Assembly: GCF_004364315.1 (NCBI RefSeq)
Contig: NZ_SOBR01000002.1
Span: forward strand, 434,001 to 498,000
Length of the DNA stretch: 64,000 nt
From: Chromohalobacter marismortui
Lineage (GTDB): Bacteria > Pseudomonadota > Gammaproteobacteria > Pseudomonadales > Halomonadaceae
Direction: 5' to 3'
Below, in pieces: positions 55,072 through 64,000 of this stretch. How positions within the stretch are numbered: the stretch's first letter is position 1; each line of letters starts with the position of its first letter. A program made the translations under genes and the position numbers. Below the pieces are notes generated by a model that was not told the origin of the DNA, searched no databases, and saw only the letters and a program-made list of their open reading frames with translations.

Positions 55072-56526
55072 ATGCCCCCTATGGTCGAGAAACGAATTCG
55101 CACTGGCATCCTTGGCTTCGATGAAATTCTTCAGGGTGGGCTAGTTCCCCGGCGCACTTACCTGATACGCGGCGGGCCTGGCTCCGGCAAAACCACGCTT
55201 GGCTTGCACTTCCTGATCAACGGACCGCACCCGGGCAGCCTTTTTGTCACCCTTGGCGAATCCGAACAGCAGCTACGCGACAACGCCAAGCGCAGCGGGC
55301 TAGCGATGGAGAGCGTGGATGTGCTGGACCTTTCACCAGGACAAGAGGAATCCGGCGACACTTACACCTTGCTGACAAGCTGGGACGTGGAAGGCAATAG
55401 CCTGTACGACAGTATTCTGGACTATGTTCAGAAGCATCAACCGCAACGCATATTGATCGACTCTCTCAGTCAGATGCGCTATCTCTCGGCCGACACATTC
55501 CTGTTTCGCAAACAGGTCATGTCCCTGCTACGAAAGCTCACGGCTGAAGGCGCAACGGTCTTGTTCACCTCGGAGCAAGGGCCAGGCGATGATAGTGATG
55601 ATTCTCTCCTATTCCTTAGCGACGGTGTCATAACGCTGGAACAGACTGCCAGCGGGCGACATTGCCAAGTGACGAAGCTACGTGGCACTGCATTTGCCAG
55701 TGGTCCGCACGATTTCAGTCTGGGCGACGGCGGTATAACGCTGTATCCGCGCCTGGTTCCAAGCCACCATGGCCGCCAGGTGGAACACACTCCACTAAGC
55801 TCTGGTCTGCCGGAATTCGATGCTCTCACTCATGGGGGGCTTGAGCGAGGCACAATAACGCTGCTGTCAGGACCCACCGGCGTAGGCAAAACCACTCTCG
55901 GTGCTCAATTGATGAGTGAGGCCGCCAAGCGCCAAGAACGCTCGGTGATCTACTCTTTTGACGAAGGCGCTTCCACATTCTTCGCCCGGTGCCGACAAGT
56001 CAACCTGCCCGTGGAGGAAATGATCGCCACGGGCCACCTGAGTTTTGAAGCAGTCGAACCACTGCATTACAGCCCGGACAGCTTTGCCACGCGGGTACGC
56101 ATCGAGATTGAAGAACGTGGTACCACCATGGTGATGATCGATAGTCTCTCCGGTTATCAGCAATCGGTGCGCGGTGACGATCTTCGGCAACGCGTTCATG
56201 CCCTGTGCCGCTATCTGGTCAACATGGGCGTCACGGTGCTACTGGTCAACGAAGTCTTCTCGATCACTGGAGAGCAGGCCAAAGTGACCGAAGACGGGCT
56301 GAGTTACCTTGCCGACAATATCGTCATGCTCCGTTACCTAGAGCTGGACGGCGAGATGAGGAAATCGATCGGTGTGTTGAAGAAACGTGCCGGTGGCTTC
56401 GAGAAAACGCTTCGCGAATTCGACATGACCCCTGCAGGACTGAAAGTCGGTCAGCCACTGCACGGACTGCGAGGCATCTTGGGCGGTATTCCCGAAGTCA
56501 CTACCCGCTCAGAGAACATCACATGA
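55072..56526 (+). CDS. KaiC-like double-domain RecA-superfamily ATPase
   Basis: This 484-residue protein has two KaiC-type domains, with P-loops GPGSGKTT at residues 35-42 and GPTGVGKTT at 267-275 and Walker B-like RILIDSLSQMR and MVMIDSLSGYQ. It begins TGILGFDEILQGGLVPRRTY, the usual KaiC opening. The CI catalytic Glu pair is reduced to G-E-S (61-63), and the CII equivalent reads F-D-E. There is no kaiA or kaiB nearby. ATG 55072 has AGGAG upstream. It overlaps the GGDEF-EAL gene by 4 nt, so the pair form a signalling unit rather than a clock. Confidence 0.9.
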   Translation: MPPMVEKRIRTGILGFDEILQGGLVPRRTYLIRGGPGSGKTTLGLHFLINGPHPGSLFVTLGESEQQLRDNAKRSGLAMESVDVLDLSPGQEESGDTYTLLTSWDVEGNSLYDSILDYVQKHQPQRILIDSLSQMRYLSADTFLFRKQVMSLLRKLTAEGATVLFTSEQGPGDDSDDSLLFLSDGVITLEQTASGRHCQVTKLRGTAFASGPHDFSLGDGGITLYPRLVPSHHGRQVEHTPLSSGLPEFDALTHGGLERGTITLLSGPTGVGKTTLGAQLMSEAAKRQERSVIYSFDEGASTFFARCRQVNLPVEEMIATGHLSFEAVEPLHYSPDSFATRVRIEIEERGTTMVMIDSLSGYQQSVRGDDLRQRVHALCRYLVNMGVTVLLVNEVFSITGEQAKVTEDGLSYLADNIVMLRYLELDGEMRKSIGVLKKRAGGFEKTLREFDMTPAGLKVGQPLHGLRGILGGIPEVTTRSENIT

Positions 56527-58862
56527 TGGCCTCTACCGGTCCCCCTCAAGCGCCTTCACGCATCGCGGTGGCGCTGGCAAACCCCTTCAATGGGGAATTG
56601 CTAGAGAGGTTGCTGGGCCAAACGTTTCAACTCGACCATGGCTTCTTCGACAGCCATGACCGCCATACTCAAGAGGTAGATCTGGTGGTACTGGATGTCG
56701 CTTGCTTGCGGCACCATCACAAGTTGGTCCGTGAATTGCGGCGGAACGCCAACCCCATGGTTCTACCGGTCTTGCTGGTGGACGAAAGCCGAGGAAGCCC
56801 CCATCCTCACGCCACCCAGGAACTGGGCAAGAATGTCGATGACATTCTGCGTATTCCCACCACTCGAGAGGAGCTGCAAGCCCGAATTTACAACCTGCTG
56901 CGCCTGCGTACTCTCGCGAGAAAGCAGGACGACGCCAGACGACAACTGGTGGGCGTGGTCAGTGCTCTGCGAACTCTTAGTGCCTGCGACAGTATCGTGG
57001 TGCGTTCAAAATCCGAGAGCGAGTTGATCAAGGATCTGTGTCAAACCATTGTTGATGAAGAAGGCTACAATTTGGCTTGGATTGGGTTCCAAGGCACCGA
57101 GGGCGACTCCGCGCTGGATATCTGCACCTGGGCCGGCCGGGCCCATGAACTCATTCCCGACCTGAAGCAGGCCATGGTCCAGAAAGCCGCTTGCTTCGAT
57201 ATGGTCTCCCAAAGCATTCGCGCCCACACACCTCATATCGTCAATGATATTGGCGATACCTTATCGTCACCGCAGTTGCGTGAGATCGCCAAGGCTCACC
57301 AGCTCACTGCAGCCATCGTGTTGCCTTTGAATACAGAAACCGAGCCTGCAGGCTGCCTGGCCATCTACTCGAGCCGAACTGGTCGTTTTGACCACAGCGA
57401 ACGCCAGTTGCTGGAACGTCTTGCCGCCAATCTCGTGTTCGGCCTGGACTCGTTACGTACTCATACTGTAAGAGAACAGCAAGCCGCCGAAATCCATTAC
57501 CTCGCTTACACGGATGAGTTAACCGGGTTACCCAACCGACGACACCTGATCGACTATCTGAACGGCATTCTGACAGCTTTGAAGACACAAGAAGCCCATT
57601 ACGCCGTCCTGTTCATCGACCTGGATGGCTTCAAGCTGATCAACGACGGCCTGGGCCATGAAGTGGGTGACGAGGTGCTACGACAACTTGGCCAGCGCCT
57701 GCAAGCGGCAGTACGCGACTCTGATCTCGTGGTCCGCCAGGGCGGCGACGAATTTCTCGTCGTGATGGACGGTACGCCCCGGGATGGCGCCCCACGGGAT
57801 CCTGCGACCATTGTCGACACGGCTCATCGTCTCGCCAGCAGGATTATCGCCCACTTGAGCGAACCTCTGACAGCGGGCGGCTATACCCATCGTTTGAGTG
57901 CGAGCGTGGGTATCAGTCTGGTTCCCGAGCATGGCCGTGCCCCCATCCTTCTGATCGAGAACGCTGACAAAGCCATGTATGAGGCGAAGCGCCGGGGAGG
58001 TGGACAAAGTTATCTGTTTTCGAACAACCTGGCTAACAATCGCCAGCAGCGTTTCTCCATGGAAACCCAGCTGCACCAAGCGTTGGAGCATAAGCAATTC
58101 GAACTCTATTACCAACCGGTATTTGAACTCGATACATGCCGCATCGTCGCTGCGGAAGCGCTAATCCGTTGGCCGCAAGAAGATGGAGAGGTCCTGGCGC
58201 CAAGCGTATTCATGCCACTGGTGGAAGAACTAGGGCTGATCAAGCCTGTGGGAGACTGGGTGCTGGAAACGGCCGCTTCCCAGTTGCGTGACTGGCACCG
58301 TCAAGGCTTATATCTCAGCATGGCGGTCAATCTCAGTATCAATCAGCTTTACCCCAATGGCGATGCTAAACACTTTGCCGATCTGGTGACCCCCTACATC
58401 GCCCCGTCTTGGATACATCTGGAAGTCACTGAAAATGCGCTCATGGAAGATCCGATAGAAACGGCAGCTTTGCTCAAGGCGCTGCACGACCAGGGGTTTC
58501 AGATCGCCATCGACGACTTCGGTACTGGCTATTCGTCGCTGAGTCGTTTGCAACACCTCTCGATCCAGACTCTGAAAATTGATCGCAGTTTTGTCCACGA
58601 ACTGAGCCGGCCCGGCAGCAAAAGTGGTGCTCTCGTTTCAACCATTCAGCAGATGGCAAGCAGCCTCAATCTTCACACCATCGCTGAAGGCATCGAAACC
58701 GATCAGCAGCGCCAGCTATTGATCGAGACCTCAACGGGCAAGACCTGGGGCCAGGGGTTCTGGTTCAGCCCTCCCATCTCGGCGCAGTCATTCGAGCGAT
58801 TGGCGATGGCCAACACGTCCAATGATGTATCGGACCTGGTGTCATCTCAGGATCCGCCTTGA
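56523..58862 (+). CDS. REC-like/GAF/GGDEF/EAL c-di-GMP turnover protein
   Basis: This 779-residue protein contains, in order, a degenerate receiver-like domain (1-130; VDLVVLDVACL), a GAF domain (about 150-310; SESELIKDLCQTIVDEEGYN), a GGDEF cyclase domain with intact RQGGDEF, and an EAL phosphodiesterase domain with AEALIRW, EVTENALM, DDFGTGYSSLSRL and AEGIET. Both catalytic signatures look intact, so net activity cannot be predicted. Start ATG 56523 overlaps the KaiC stop by 4 nt. The much longer frame from 56205 lies inside kaiC. It is the likely output of the KaiC-like partner. Confidence 0.92.
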   Translation: MMASTGPPQAPSRIAVALANPFNGELLERLLGQTFQLDHGFFDSHDRHTQEVDLVVLDVACLRHHHKLVRELRRNANPMVLPVLLVDESRGSPHPHATQELGKNVDDILRIPTTREELQARIYNLLRLRTLARKQDDARRQLVGVVSALRTLSACDSIVVRSKSESELIKDLCQTIVDEEGYNLAWIGFQGTEGDSALDICTWAGRAHELIPDLKQAMVQKAACFDMVSQSIRAHTPHIVNDIGDTLSSPQLREIAKAHQLTAAIVLPLNTETEPAGCLAIYSSRTGRFDHSERQLLERLAANLVFGLDSLRTHTVREQQAAEIHYLAYTDELTGLPNRRHLIDYLNGILTALKTQEAHYAVLFIDLDGFKLINDGLGHEVGDEVLRQLGQRLQAAVRDSDLVVRQGGDEFLVVMDGTPRDGAPRDPATIVDTAHRLASRIIAHLSEPLTAGGYTHRLSASVGISLVPEHGRAPILLIENADKAMYEAKRRGGGQSYLFSNNLANNRQQRFSMETQLHQALEHKQFELYYQPVFELDTCRIVAAEALIRWPQEDGEVLAPSVFMPLVEELGLIKPVGDWVLETAASQLRDWHRQGLYLSMAVNLSINQLYPNGDAKHFADLVTPYIAPSWIHLEVTENALMEDPIETAALLKALHDQGFQIAIDDFGTGYSSLSRLQHLSIQTLKIDRSFVHELSRPGSKSGALVSTIQQMASSLNLHTIAEGIETDQQRQLLIETSTGKTWGQGFWFSPPISAQSFERLAMANTSNDVSDLVSSQDPP

Positions 58863-58979
58863 ACGCCGGATACCACAGGCTGAACCACAGAAGTATCACT
58901 CCAGTTCAAGGTGTCGGCGGGATTTGCCGCCTCGCCCCGCCTTGCTATGATGCCCGGGGATCATCCGAGGGAGAGGGTC

Positions 58980-59453
58980 ATGTCGCACGTTACGCCGCAC
59001 TACCTGCAGCGCCTGCCGAACCTGCCACTGTCGGACGCCGCCTGGGAAGAGATCGACGCCACCGATTTCGTCGAGATTCCCTTACTGGGCGTGGTGGCCG
59101 CCGGACTGCCCATGGAGGCCTGCCCCGATGACGAGGCCATTCATGTGCCGTCGCGCATGGTGCGACGCAATACCTATGCCTTGCGCGTGCGAGGCGACTC
59201 GATGGTCGACAGCAATATCTTCGATGGCGACATCATCATCATCGAGCGTTTCGAGTCCGCCGAGAACGGCGAAACTGCCGTGGTGCTGATCAACAACCAG
59301 GAGGTCACGCTCAAGCGATTGTTCATCGAGAAATCCGGCGTGCGCCTGCAACCTGCCAACGATGACATGCCGCCCATCTATCTCAAGAACGACGATGTGC
59401 AAGTACTGGGTCTGGTGATGGGCGTGATGCGCCACGCCGCCACGAGCCACTGA
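58980..59453 (+). CDS. S24-family (LexA/UmuD-like) peptidase lacking a helix-turn-helix
   Basis: This 157-residue protein is a LexA/UmuD fold: a cleavage site Ala41-Gly42 (VVAAGLPME), catalytic Ser74 (RGDSMVD) and Lys112 (EVTLKRL). LexA itself carries about 75 residues of DNA-binding domain before this. Here only about 35 residues precede it and none look like a helix-turn-helix. It may be a UmuD-like or adaptor protein. ATG 58980 follows GAGGGAGAGGG. Its stop overlaps yigZ (TGATG). Confidence 0.85.
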   Translation: MSHVTPHYLQRLPNLPLSDAAWEEIDATDFVEIPLLGVVAAGLPMEACPDDEAIHVPSRMVRRNTYALRVRGDSMVDSNIFDGDIIIIERFESAENGETAVVLINNQEVTLKRLFIEKSGVRLQPANDDMPPIYLKNDDVQVLGLVMGVMRHAATSH

Positions 59454-60073
59454 TGCGTTACCCGATTCCCGACCTCGCGGCCGGCGAGCATCGTTACCAT
59501 GAGATAGAGATCGAGAAAAGCCGCTTCATTACCTGGACGGCGTTCATCCCCGATATTGCCAGTTTCGACGCATTGCTGGCACAAGCGCGTGCGGCTCATC
59601 CCAATGCCAGCCATCACTGCACGGCCTATATCGCCGGTGCGCCGGGTGAGCAGAACGCCATCGGTTTTTCCGACGATGGCGAACCCGGCGGCACTGCCGG
59701 GCGCCCCATGTATCAAGCATTGGAAGGGTCGGGGCTGGGGCAGGTCGGCTGCGTGGTGATTCGTTACTTCGGCGGCACCAAGCTCGGTACCGGCGGTTTG
59801 GTTCGCGCCTATACGCAGGCGGTCGTCCAGGCACTCGAGGGCCTGCCCCGGCGCCCCTTCATAGAACGCCGGCCGTTGCGAGTACGCGTCGATTTCGCCG
59901 GCGAAGCCATCGCCCGGGAGTGGCTCGCCTTGCAGGATGCCCTCATCGAGAGCGCCGATTACGGTGCCGACGGCGTGACGCTCGACATCGCCTGGCCGCG
60001 CGAACGCAACCACGATCTGAGCGAGCTGACCTCGCGCCTCAAGGGGCGACTGACCCGGCTCGATGCCTCGTGA
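59453..60073 (+). CDS. yigZ: YigZ/IMPACT-family protein
   Basis: This 206-residue protein of the YigZ/IMPACT (UPF0029) family has the conserved KSRFITW, ASHHCTAYI, SDDGEPGGTAGRPMYQALEG and VIRYFGGTKLGTGGLVRAYT motifs. The protein is linked to translation or stress responses, and its biochemical role is unsettled. It overlaps the S24 gene by 1 nt, an unusual pairing. Confidence 0.93.
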   Translation: MRYPIPDLAAGEHRYHEIEIEKSRFITWTAFIPDIASFDALLAQARAAHPNASHHCTAYIAGAPGEQNAIGFSDDGEPGGTAGRPMYQALEGSGLGQVGCVVIRYFGGTKLGTGGLVRAYTQAVVQALEGLPRRPFIERRPLRVRVDFAGEAIAREWLALQDALIESADYGADGVTLDIAWPRERNHDLSELTSRLKGRLTRLDAS

Positions 60074-60193
60074 TCGATGGGTCCCTCCTTCTTCCATGGC
60101 AACAGGCGTTTTCCTTATCGTCCGGCAGTAATGACATAATGCCCTGCTCGATTCAGGGGATCTGGCAATGACACCCAAGGTGATGGCGACGAC

Positions 60194-61219
60194 ATGACGC
60201 AAGTGGCCAACGGACGTATCGGCCTGGCACCGATGGAAGGCGTGATCGACGTCGTCACGCGCGACTTGTTGAGCGCCGACGGCGCACTCGACTGGACGGT
60301 GACCGAATTCGTGCGCGTGGTCGACGCACGCCTCCCGGCGCGCGTATTCCTGCGTCACTGCCCCGAACTCGAACACCACGCTTGTGCGACCTCGCACGGC
60401 ACGCCGGTACATCTACAGCTTCTCGGTTCCGATCCCGGCGCCTTGGCGGCCAACGCGGTCCGCGCCCAGGCACTCGGCGCGCGTCAGGTCGATCTCAACT
60501 TTGGCTGCCCGGCCAAGACCGTCAACCGTCACGATGGCGGCGCCTCACTGCTGCGCGACCCCGAGCGCGTGAATACCGTCGTGCGCGCCGTTGCCGAGGC
60601 GCTGGCGCCCTTGGGCATCGCCGTGACCGCCAAGATCCGCCTGGGATTTGACGACAAGCAAGTGGCACTCGCCTGCGCCGAGGCCGCCGAAGCCGGAGGC
60701 GCGGCACACCTGGTCGTGCATGCCCGCACCCGCCGCGAAGGCTATCGACCGCCCGCGCATTGGGAATGGATCGGCAAAATTCAGGCGCGGCTGTCGATTC
60801 CAGTCATTGCCAACGGCGATATCTGGACACTGCAAGATTACTGGAAGGCCCGCACGCTCTCGGGCTGCACGGACGTGATGCTGGGACGCGGCATGCTCGC
60901 CGACCCTTGGCTTGCACGCCGTATCAAGCGTTGGCAATGCACCGGCGAGCACCTGCCGGAGACTCCCTGGGTAGCACGCGCCGACATGCTGACGGCCTAT
61001 GCCAGGCGCATGCGCATGCACCTGCCGGAAAAGATCGTGGTCGCACTGCTCAAGCAGTGGCTCAACCAAATGCGTGGGCGTGATGCCGAGGCAGCACAGC
61101 GTTTCGCTGCGTTGCGTCGACGGACCGAGCTGGTGGATTTTCTTGCCGGGCTTGAGCCCTCGAAAGCACACGCCCCGGCGACATCCCAATCACCGTCGCG
61201 CGAGACGGTCACGCCTTGA
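60194..61219 (+). CDS. dusC: tRNA-dihydrouridine synthase C
   Basis: This 341-residue flavoprotein reduces uridine in tRNA (DusC-type, U16). It begins GRIGLAPMEGVIDVVTRDLL and has the active-site Cys105 in NFGCPAKTVNRHDGGASLL, with AHLVVHARTRREGYRPPAHW and VIANGDIW as FMN-binding elements. Its last 11 bp overlap, tail to tail, the end of the diguanylate cyclase gene on the other strand. Confidence 0.93.
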   Translation: MTQVANGRIGLAPMEGVIDVVTRDLLSADGALDWTVTEFVRVVDARLPARVFLRHCPELEHHACATSHGTPVHLQLLGSDPGALAANAVRAQALGARQVDLNFGCPAKTVNRHDGGASLLRDPERVNTVVRAVAEALAPLGIAVTAKIRLGFDDKQVALACAEAAEAGGAAHLVVHARTRREGYRPPAHWEWIGKIQARLSIPVIANGDIWTLQDYWKARTLSGCTDVMLGRGMLADPWLARRIKRWQCTGEHLPETPWVARADMLTAYARRMRMHLPEKIVVALLKQWLNQMRGRDAEAAQRFAALRRRTELVDFLAGLEPSKAHAPATSQSPSRETVTP

Positions 61220-62429
61220 TCACTGAATCGTCATGTCGCCGAGGCAATTCGAATGGACACGCCTCGGCGCCTTCGACGACATACCGGGACGGCACGGGGG
61301 ATAGCGTATCGAAGATTTCCCAGGCCATGACGCGATCACGCCCCCCGCGCTTGGCGGCATATAGCCGCTGATCGGCCAATTCCAGCAGTTCTCTGAGCGT
61401 CGCTGCTTCGTCGTGAATCGCGATGCCTTGACTGATGGTCATGCCGAGCGATTTGTCGGGTAGCATCAGAGGCTGGTCGCGTACGACGAGCGCGACGCGT
61501 TCGGCGACTGCCATGGCGTCGCTACGCGACGTCCCCGGAAGCAACAACAAGAACTCTTCGCCGCCGTAACGCCCTAATACATCGCCGTCGCGCAGTCCTT
61601 GGCGCAGGCAGTTCACCAAGTGGCAGAGCGCCGCGTCTCCCGTGGCATGCCCATGCAGATCGTTGAACCGCTTGAAGTGATCGACATCCAGCAACACCAG
61701 GGCGAAAGGTCGCTTGGCACACCGCCAGCGTTCGGCAATGGCGAGGATTGCCCGCCGATTGAGGGCCCCGGTCAGCATATCGTGCAAGGCTTCGCGGCGA
61801 TAGGCACGCTCGAGCCGTTCGGTCACGCCTTCGAACCCCATCAGCACGCTACCGATCAACCCCCCCGTCAGCGCCAGATTGGCCCACAACAGCCCTGTCG
61901 CCACTGCCGGAGATAGCGCAACCCAGGGCGCCCCCTGATGCATATGCATCAACAATGCGCCGATCACGCCCAGCAGCAACAGCGACAACACGATTTTGTA
62001 GCTACGCGGGATCGCACTGGTGTGCAGTACCAACAGCGCCAGCCCCACGTAGAATTCGAAGCCGACACCCGTGCCGTAAAGACGGATGGCCTCGACGATG
62101 AGCACCAGCATCATGCCCCAAAGCAAGATCGCGCCCCACGCCATGTGCCCCCGGTGGTGCAGTCCGCGCGCGCCGCACGTCATCAATACGCTGAACAGGA
62201 CGATCAATATCGGCCCGGGATGCCCCAGCCAGACGAACAACGGCAACATCAAACCGATATAGGCCACCAACGCCATGCCGTACAGTTGGGCGAAGGTATC
62301 GAAATAGCGCCGGGACTCCGGCGGCAAGGGGCAATACGGAGGCAACGCTGTGCCTCGCCCTGCCCACGGGAAATAGGTACGTAACGGCATGATGAACGAA
62401 TTCCTTTGTATCGCGTTAGGCCACGTCAT
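61209..62429 (-). CDS. Membrane diguanylate cyclase
   Basis: This 406-residue protein has about six hydrophobic segments (residues 45-215), then a GGDEF domain with GRYGGEEFLLLLPG, DVDHFKRFNDLHGHATGD and ADQRLYAAKRGGRDRV. It makes c-di-GMP. The ligand of the membrane sensor is unknown. ATG at 62390 (AAAGGA about 11 nt upstream) is an alternative start. It is convergent with dusC, overlapping it by 11 bp. Confidence 0.9.
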   Translation of the reverse strand: MTWPNAIQRNSFIMPLRTYFPWAGRGTALPPYCPLPPESRRYFDTFAQLYGMALVAYIGLMLPLFVWLGHPGPILIVLFSVLMTCGARGLHHRGHMAWGAILLWGMMLVLIVEAIRLYGTGVGFEFYVGLALLVLHTSAIPRSYKIVLSLLLLGVIGALLMHMHQGAPWVALSPAVATGLLWANLALTGGLIGSVLMGFEGVTERLERAYRREALHDMLTGALNRRAILAIAERWRCAKRPFALVLLDVDHFKRFNDLHGHATGDAALCHLVNCLRQGLRDGDVLGRYGGEEFLLLLPGTSRSDAMAVAERVALVVRDQPLMLPDKSLGMTISQGIAIHDEAATLRELLELADQRLYAAKRGGRDRVMAWEIFDTLSPVPSRYVVEGAEACPFELPRRHDDSVIKA

Positions 62430-62630
62430 GCGACGGGCCTTGCCCTGTATCGACTCTTAAGCAAGGTTAGCCGTACTCGGCGCATCGAAAGGACGATTCG
62501 TGTATGAATTTAGCCGCTTCGCAGCATGAAATTCGTCAAACGCGAAATAAGCAAAATGCCATGTGATCGCTTCTCTGCGCTAGGGTATCCGCCTTAGATG
62601 ACACGGCCCCACACGAGATTTCCGAACATC

Positions 62631-63725
62631 TCACAACGTCGCCGGTCCTACGATTTCCAGATCGCTCATGACCAATTGATCGCGCCCGGCGGACTTGGCG
62701 CGATACAGGCGACGATCGGCCAGGGCGATCAGTTCCTGCACGGAGGCGACTTCGTCGGAGGCAGCCAGCCCCATGGAGAATGTCACCGGCAGGGTCAGCG
62801 TTTCCAGACAACACGGCTGCTCCTCAAGGCATCGGCGAATACGCGATGCTACCGTTAACGCTTCATCCCGGGTACTGTCGGGAAACACGATCAGGAATTC
62901 CTCGCCCCCCACCCGCCCGAGGCGGTCTTCTTCGCGCAAAGCACCGCGCACTATATACGCCAAATGGCGCAAGACCTCGTCGCCTACCGTATGGCCATAG
63001 GTATCGTTGACTTGCTTGAAATGGTCGGCATCGAGCAGCAGCAGCGTGAAGTGGCGCTGTTGATGCCAGAGCATGTCGGCTTCGTGGAAGATGGCGCGCC
63101 GATTAGGCACCTTGGTGAGATAGTCGTGAGTGGCATCACGCCGGAAATGGTGTTCGCAGCGTTCGGTGATCGCATGCAGTCGCCACATGATGCCCCCCAG
63201 GACCAGGAAGACCATCATCAGATTGATGACCTGCAGTGCACGAGACACGCTCGCATCGCGCGTTACCCATGGAATGCCATAGGAGGGCAGCATGATCGCC
63301 ATCAAGGCGACGCTACCGATCGCAACGCTCATGCCAACCTTGTAGCGCACGCTCAGGTCGCTGATCAGGATTTCACAAAGCAACAGGAAGAAATAATATT
63401 CGAAACCGGCGTCGGGGCCGACCCACCATATGCCTATCGACAACATCAGCAGCGTGACCGCCATCTTGACGGTCATCGCCTGCTTCAGTTGCAAACGCCG
63501 ATGCAAGACCAGTGCCACCAGGTTGGCCAGGATGCAAACGACGCTCAGGACGATCATTGCCGGGATCTGCATCGCCACCAGAATGCCGGCAAACACGACA
63601 TGTCCAAGGCTGGCAATCCAGAAGATCTGCGCCATTGCCTGGTAACCGCGTCGTCGCTCCAATGGTAACCCTGGCGGGGTATCACACGACCATGTCCAGA
63701 GCCGCTGCAAGGCTCTTGAAGTCAT
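62631..63725 (-). CDS. Membrane diguanylate cyclase
   Basis: This 364-residue protein has about six hydrophobic segments in residues 35-200, then a GGDEF domain with LLLDADHFKQVNDTYGHTVG, RVGGEEFLIVFPD and ADRRLYRAKSAGRDQ. It is a paralogue of the neighbouring cyclase and is probably a local duplication, by overall layout. ATG 63725 has AAGGGA 8 nt ahead. The 275 bp after its start to the window end show no gene. Confidence 0.9.
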   Translation of the reverse strand: MTSRALQRLWTWSCDTPPGLPLERRRGYQAMAQIFWIASLGHVVFAGILVAMQIPAMIVLSVVCILANLVALVLHRRLQLKQAMTVKMAVTLLMLSIGIWWVGPDAGFEYYFFLLLCEILISDLSVRYKVGMSVAIGSVALMAIMLPSYGIPWVTRDASVSRALQVINLMMVFLVLGGIMWRLHAITERCEHHFRRDATHDYLTKVPNRRAIFHEADMLWHQQRHFTLLLLDADHFKQVNDTYGHTVGDEVLRHLAYIVRGALREEDRLGRVGGEEFLIVFPDSTRDEALTVASRIRRCLEEQPCCLETLTLPVTFSMGLAASDEVASVQELIALADRRLYRAKSAGRDQLVMSDLEIVGPATL

Positions 63726-64000
63726 CTTGAGTCCCTTTCTTCCCGCGCACCGTCGCGTAAATCGCAACGCAATGTCCCCGCCTCCGCTGCCGTTGCAAAT
63801 TGTCAGGGCAAGGATCGTTATATGTGTCTCCGGCCTATAGCGGCCTTATCCGCCAGTCTCGGTGCCAACGCCTGTACCAGGGTCCGCTTCCAGCGGTATG
63901 TCGAAGAAAGCTTAGCCAATACACGCTAAAGTGCGAACGAAACGTAAATAAATGTTAAGCAATGGCATGACTGGTGAGCAGCGAGTGAAAATGCGAGAGT

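Overview
This 64 kb window looks like a chromosomal segment of a GC-rich halophilic gammaproteobacterium, most likely Halomonadaceae (Halomonas/Chromohalobacter type). That call is inference. It rests on the GC-rich housekeeping genes, the glrK-qseG-glrR block, the tripartite tricarboxylate transporter with TctDE, the smc-zipA pair and the yciO/rnm/yciB/yciI cluster. No rRNA, tRNA or CRISPR array was seen.

Layout. 1-3200: a partial Rieske oxygenase gene divergent from a LysR regulator, then a TauE-type exporter divergent from an AraC regulator. 3200-4150: a graveyard of insertion-sequence and NYN-domain remnants. 4212-11827: a minus-strand defence operon, in transcription order a decayed hsdR, hsdM, a C-terminally altered DUF1016 gene, hsdS, a PtuA-like ATPase and a PtuB-like HNH nuclease. 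From hsdM onward the reading frames overlap or nearly touch. It starts directly behind the guaA terminator, a known island integration hot spot. 11963-15105: guaBA with a good sigma-70 promoter. 15178-21431: a TctDE-like two-component system with a coupled periplasmic binding protein, divergent from tctCBA. 21432-24390: a remnant of an AbiEii-like toxin, then a MocR regulator divergent from an MFS carrier. 24491-28391: REP-like repeats, a TonB siderophore receptor and xseA.

28422-31898 is glrK-qseG-glrR. Directly upstream, on the same strand, lies about 900 bp without a credible protein gene. It holds a perfect TGTC-N10-GACA GlrR-type enhancer site, a -24/-12 sigma-54 promoter, about 450 nt of hairpin-rich sequence and a strong intrinsic terminator. 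This is the position and regulatory logic of E. coli glmY, so I call a candidate sigma-54/GlrR-dependent regulatory RNA. It is the most interesting item in the window.

32861-45616: argA; a phosphate transporter with its DUF47 partner; a CYTH triphosphatase; a K+ channel with a zinc-ribbon tail; yciO, rnm, yciB and yciI; a perfect inverted pair of DnaA boxes; mnmC-ligA-yheU. 45692-49604: a citrate/malate-type 2-HCT transporter divergent from its CitAB two-component system. 49716-54685: zipA and smc. 55072-63725: a KaiC-like ATPase overlapping a GGDEF-EAL protein, an S24 (LexA-like) peptidase without a DNA-binding domain, yigZ, dusC and two membrane diguanylate cyclases, so c-di-GMP enzymes are dense here.

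Start codons were moved from the longest open frame wherever a ribosome binding site, an overlap with the previous gene or family length favoured an internal start.
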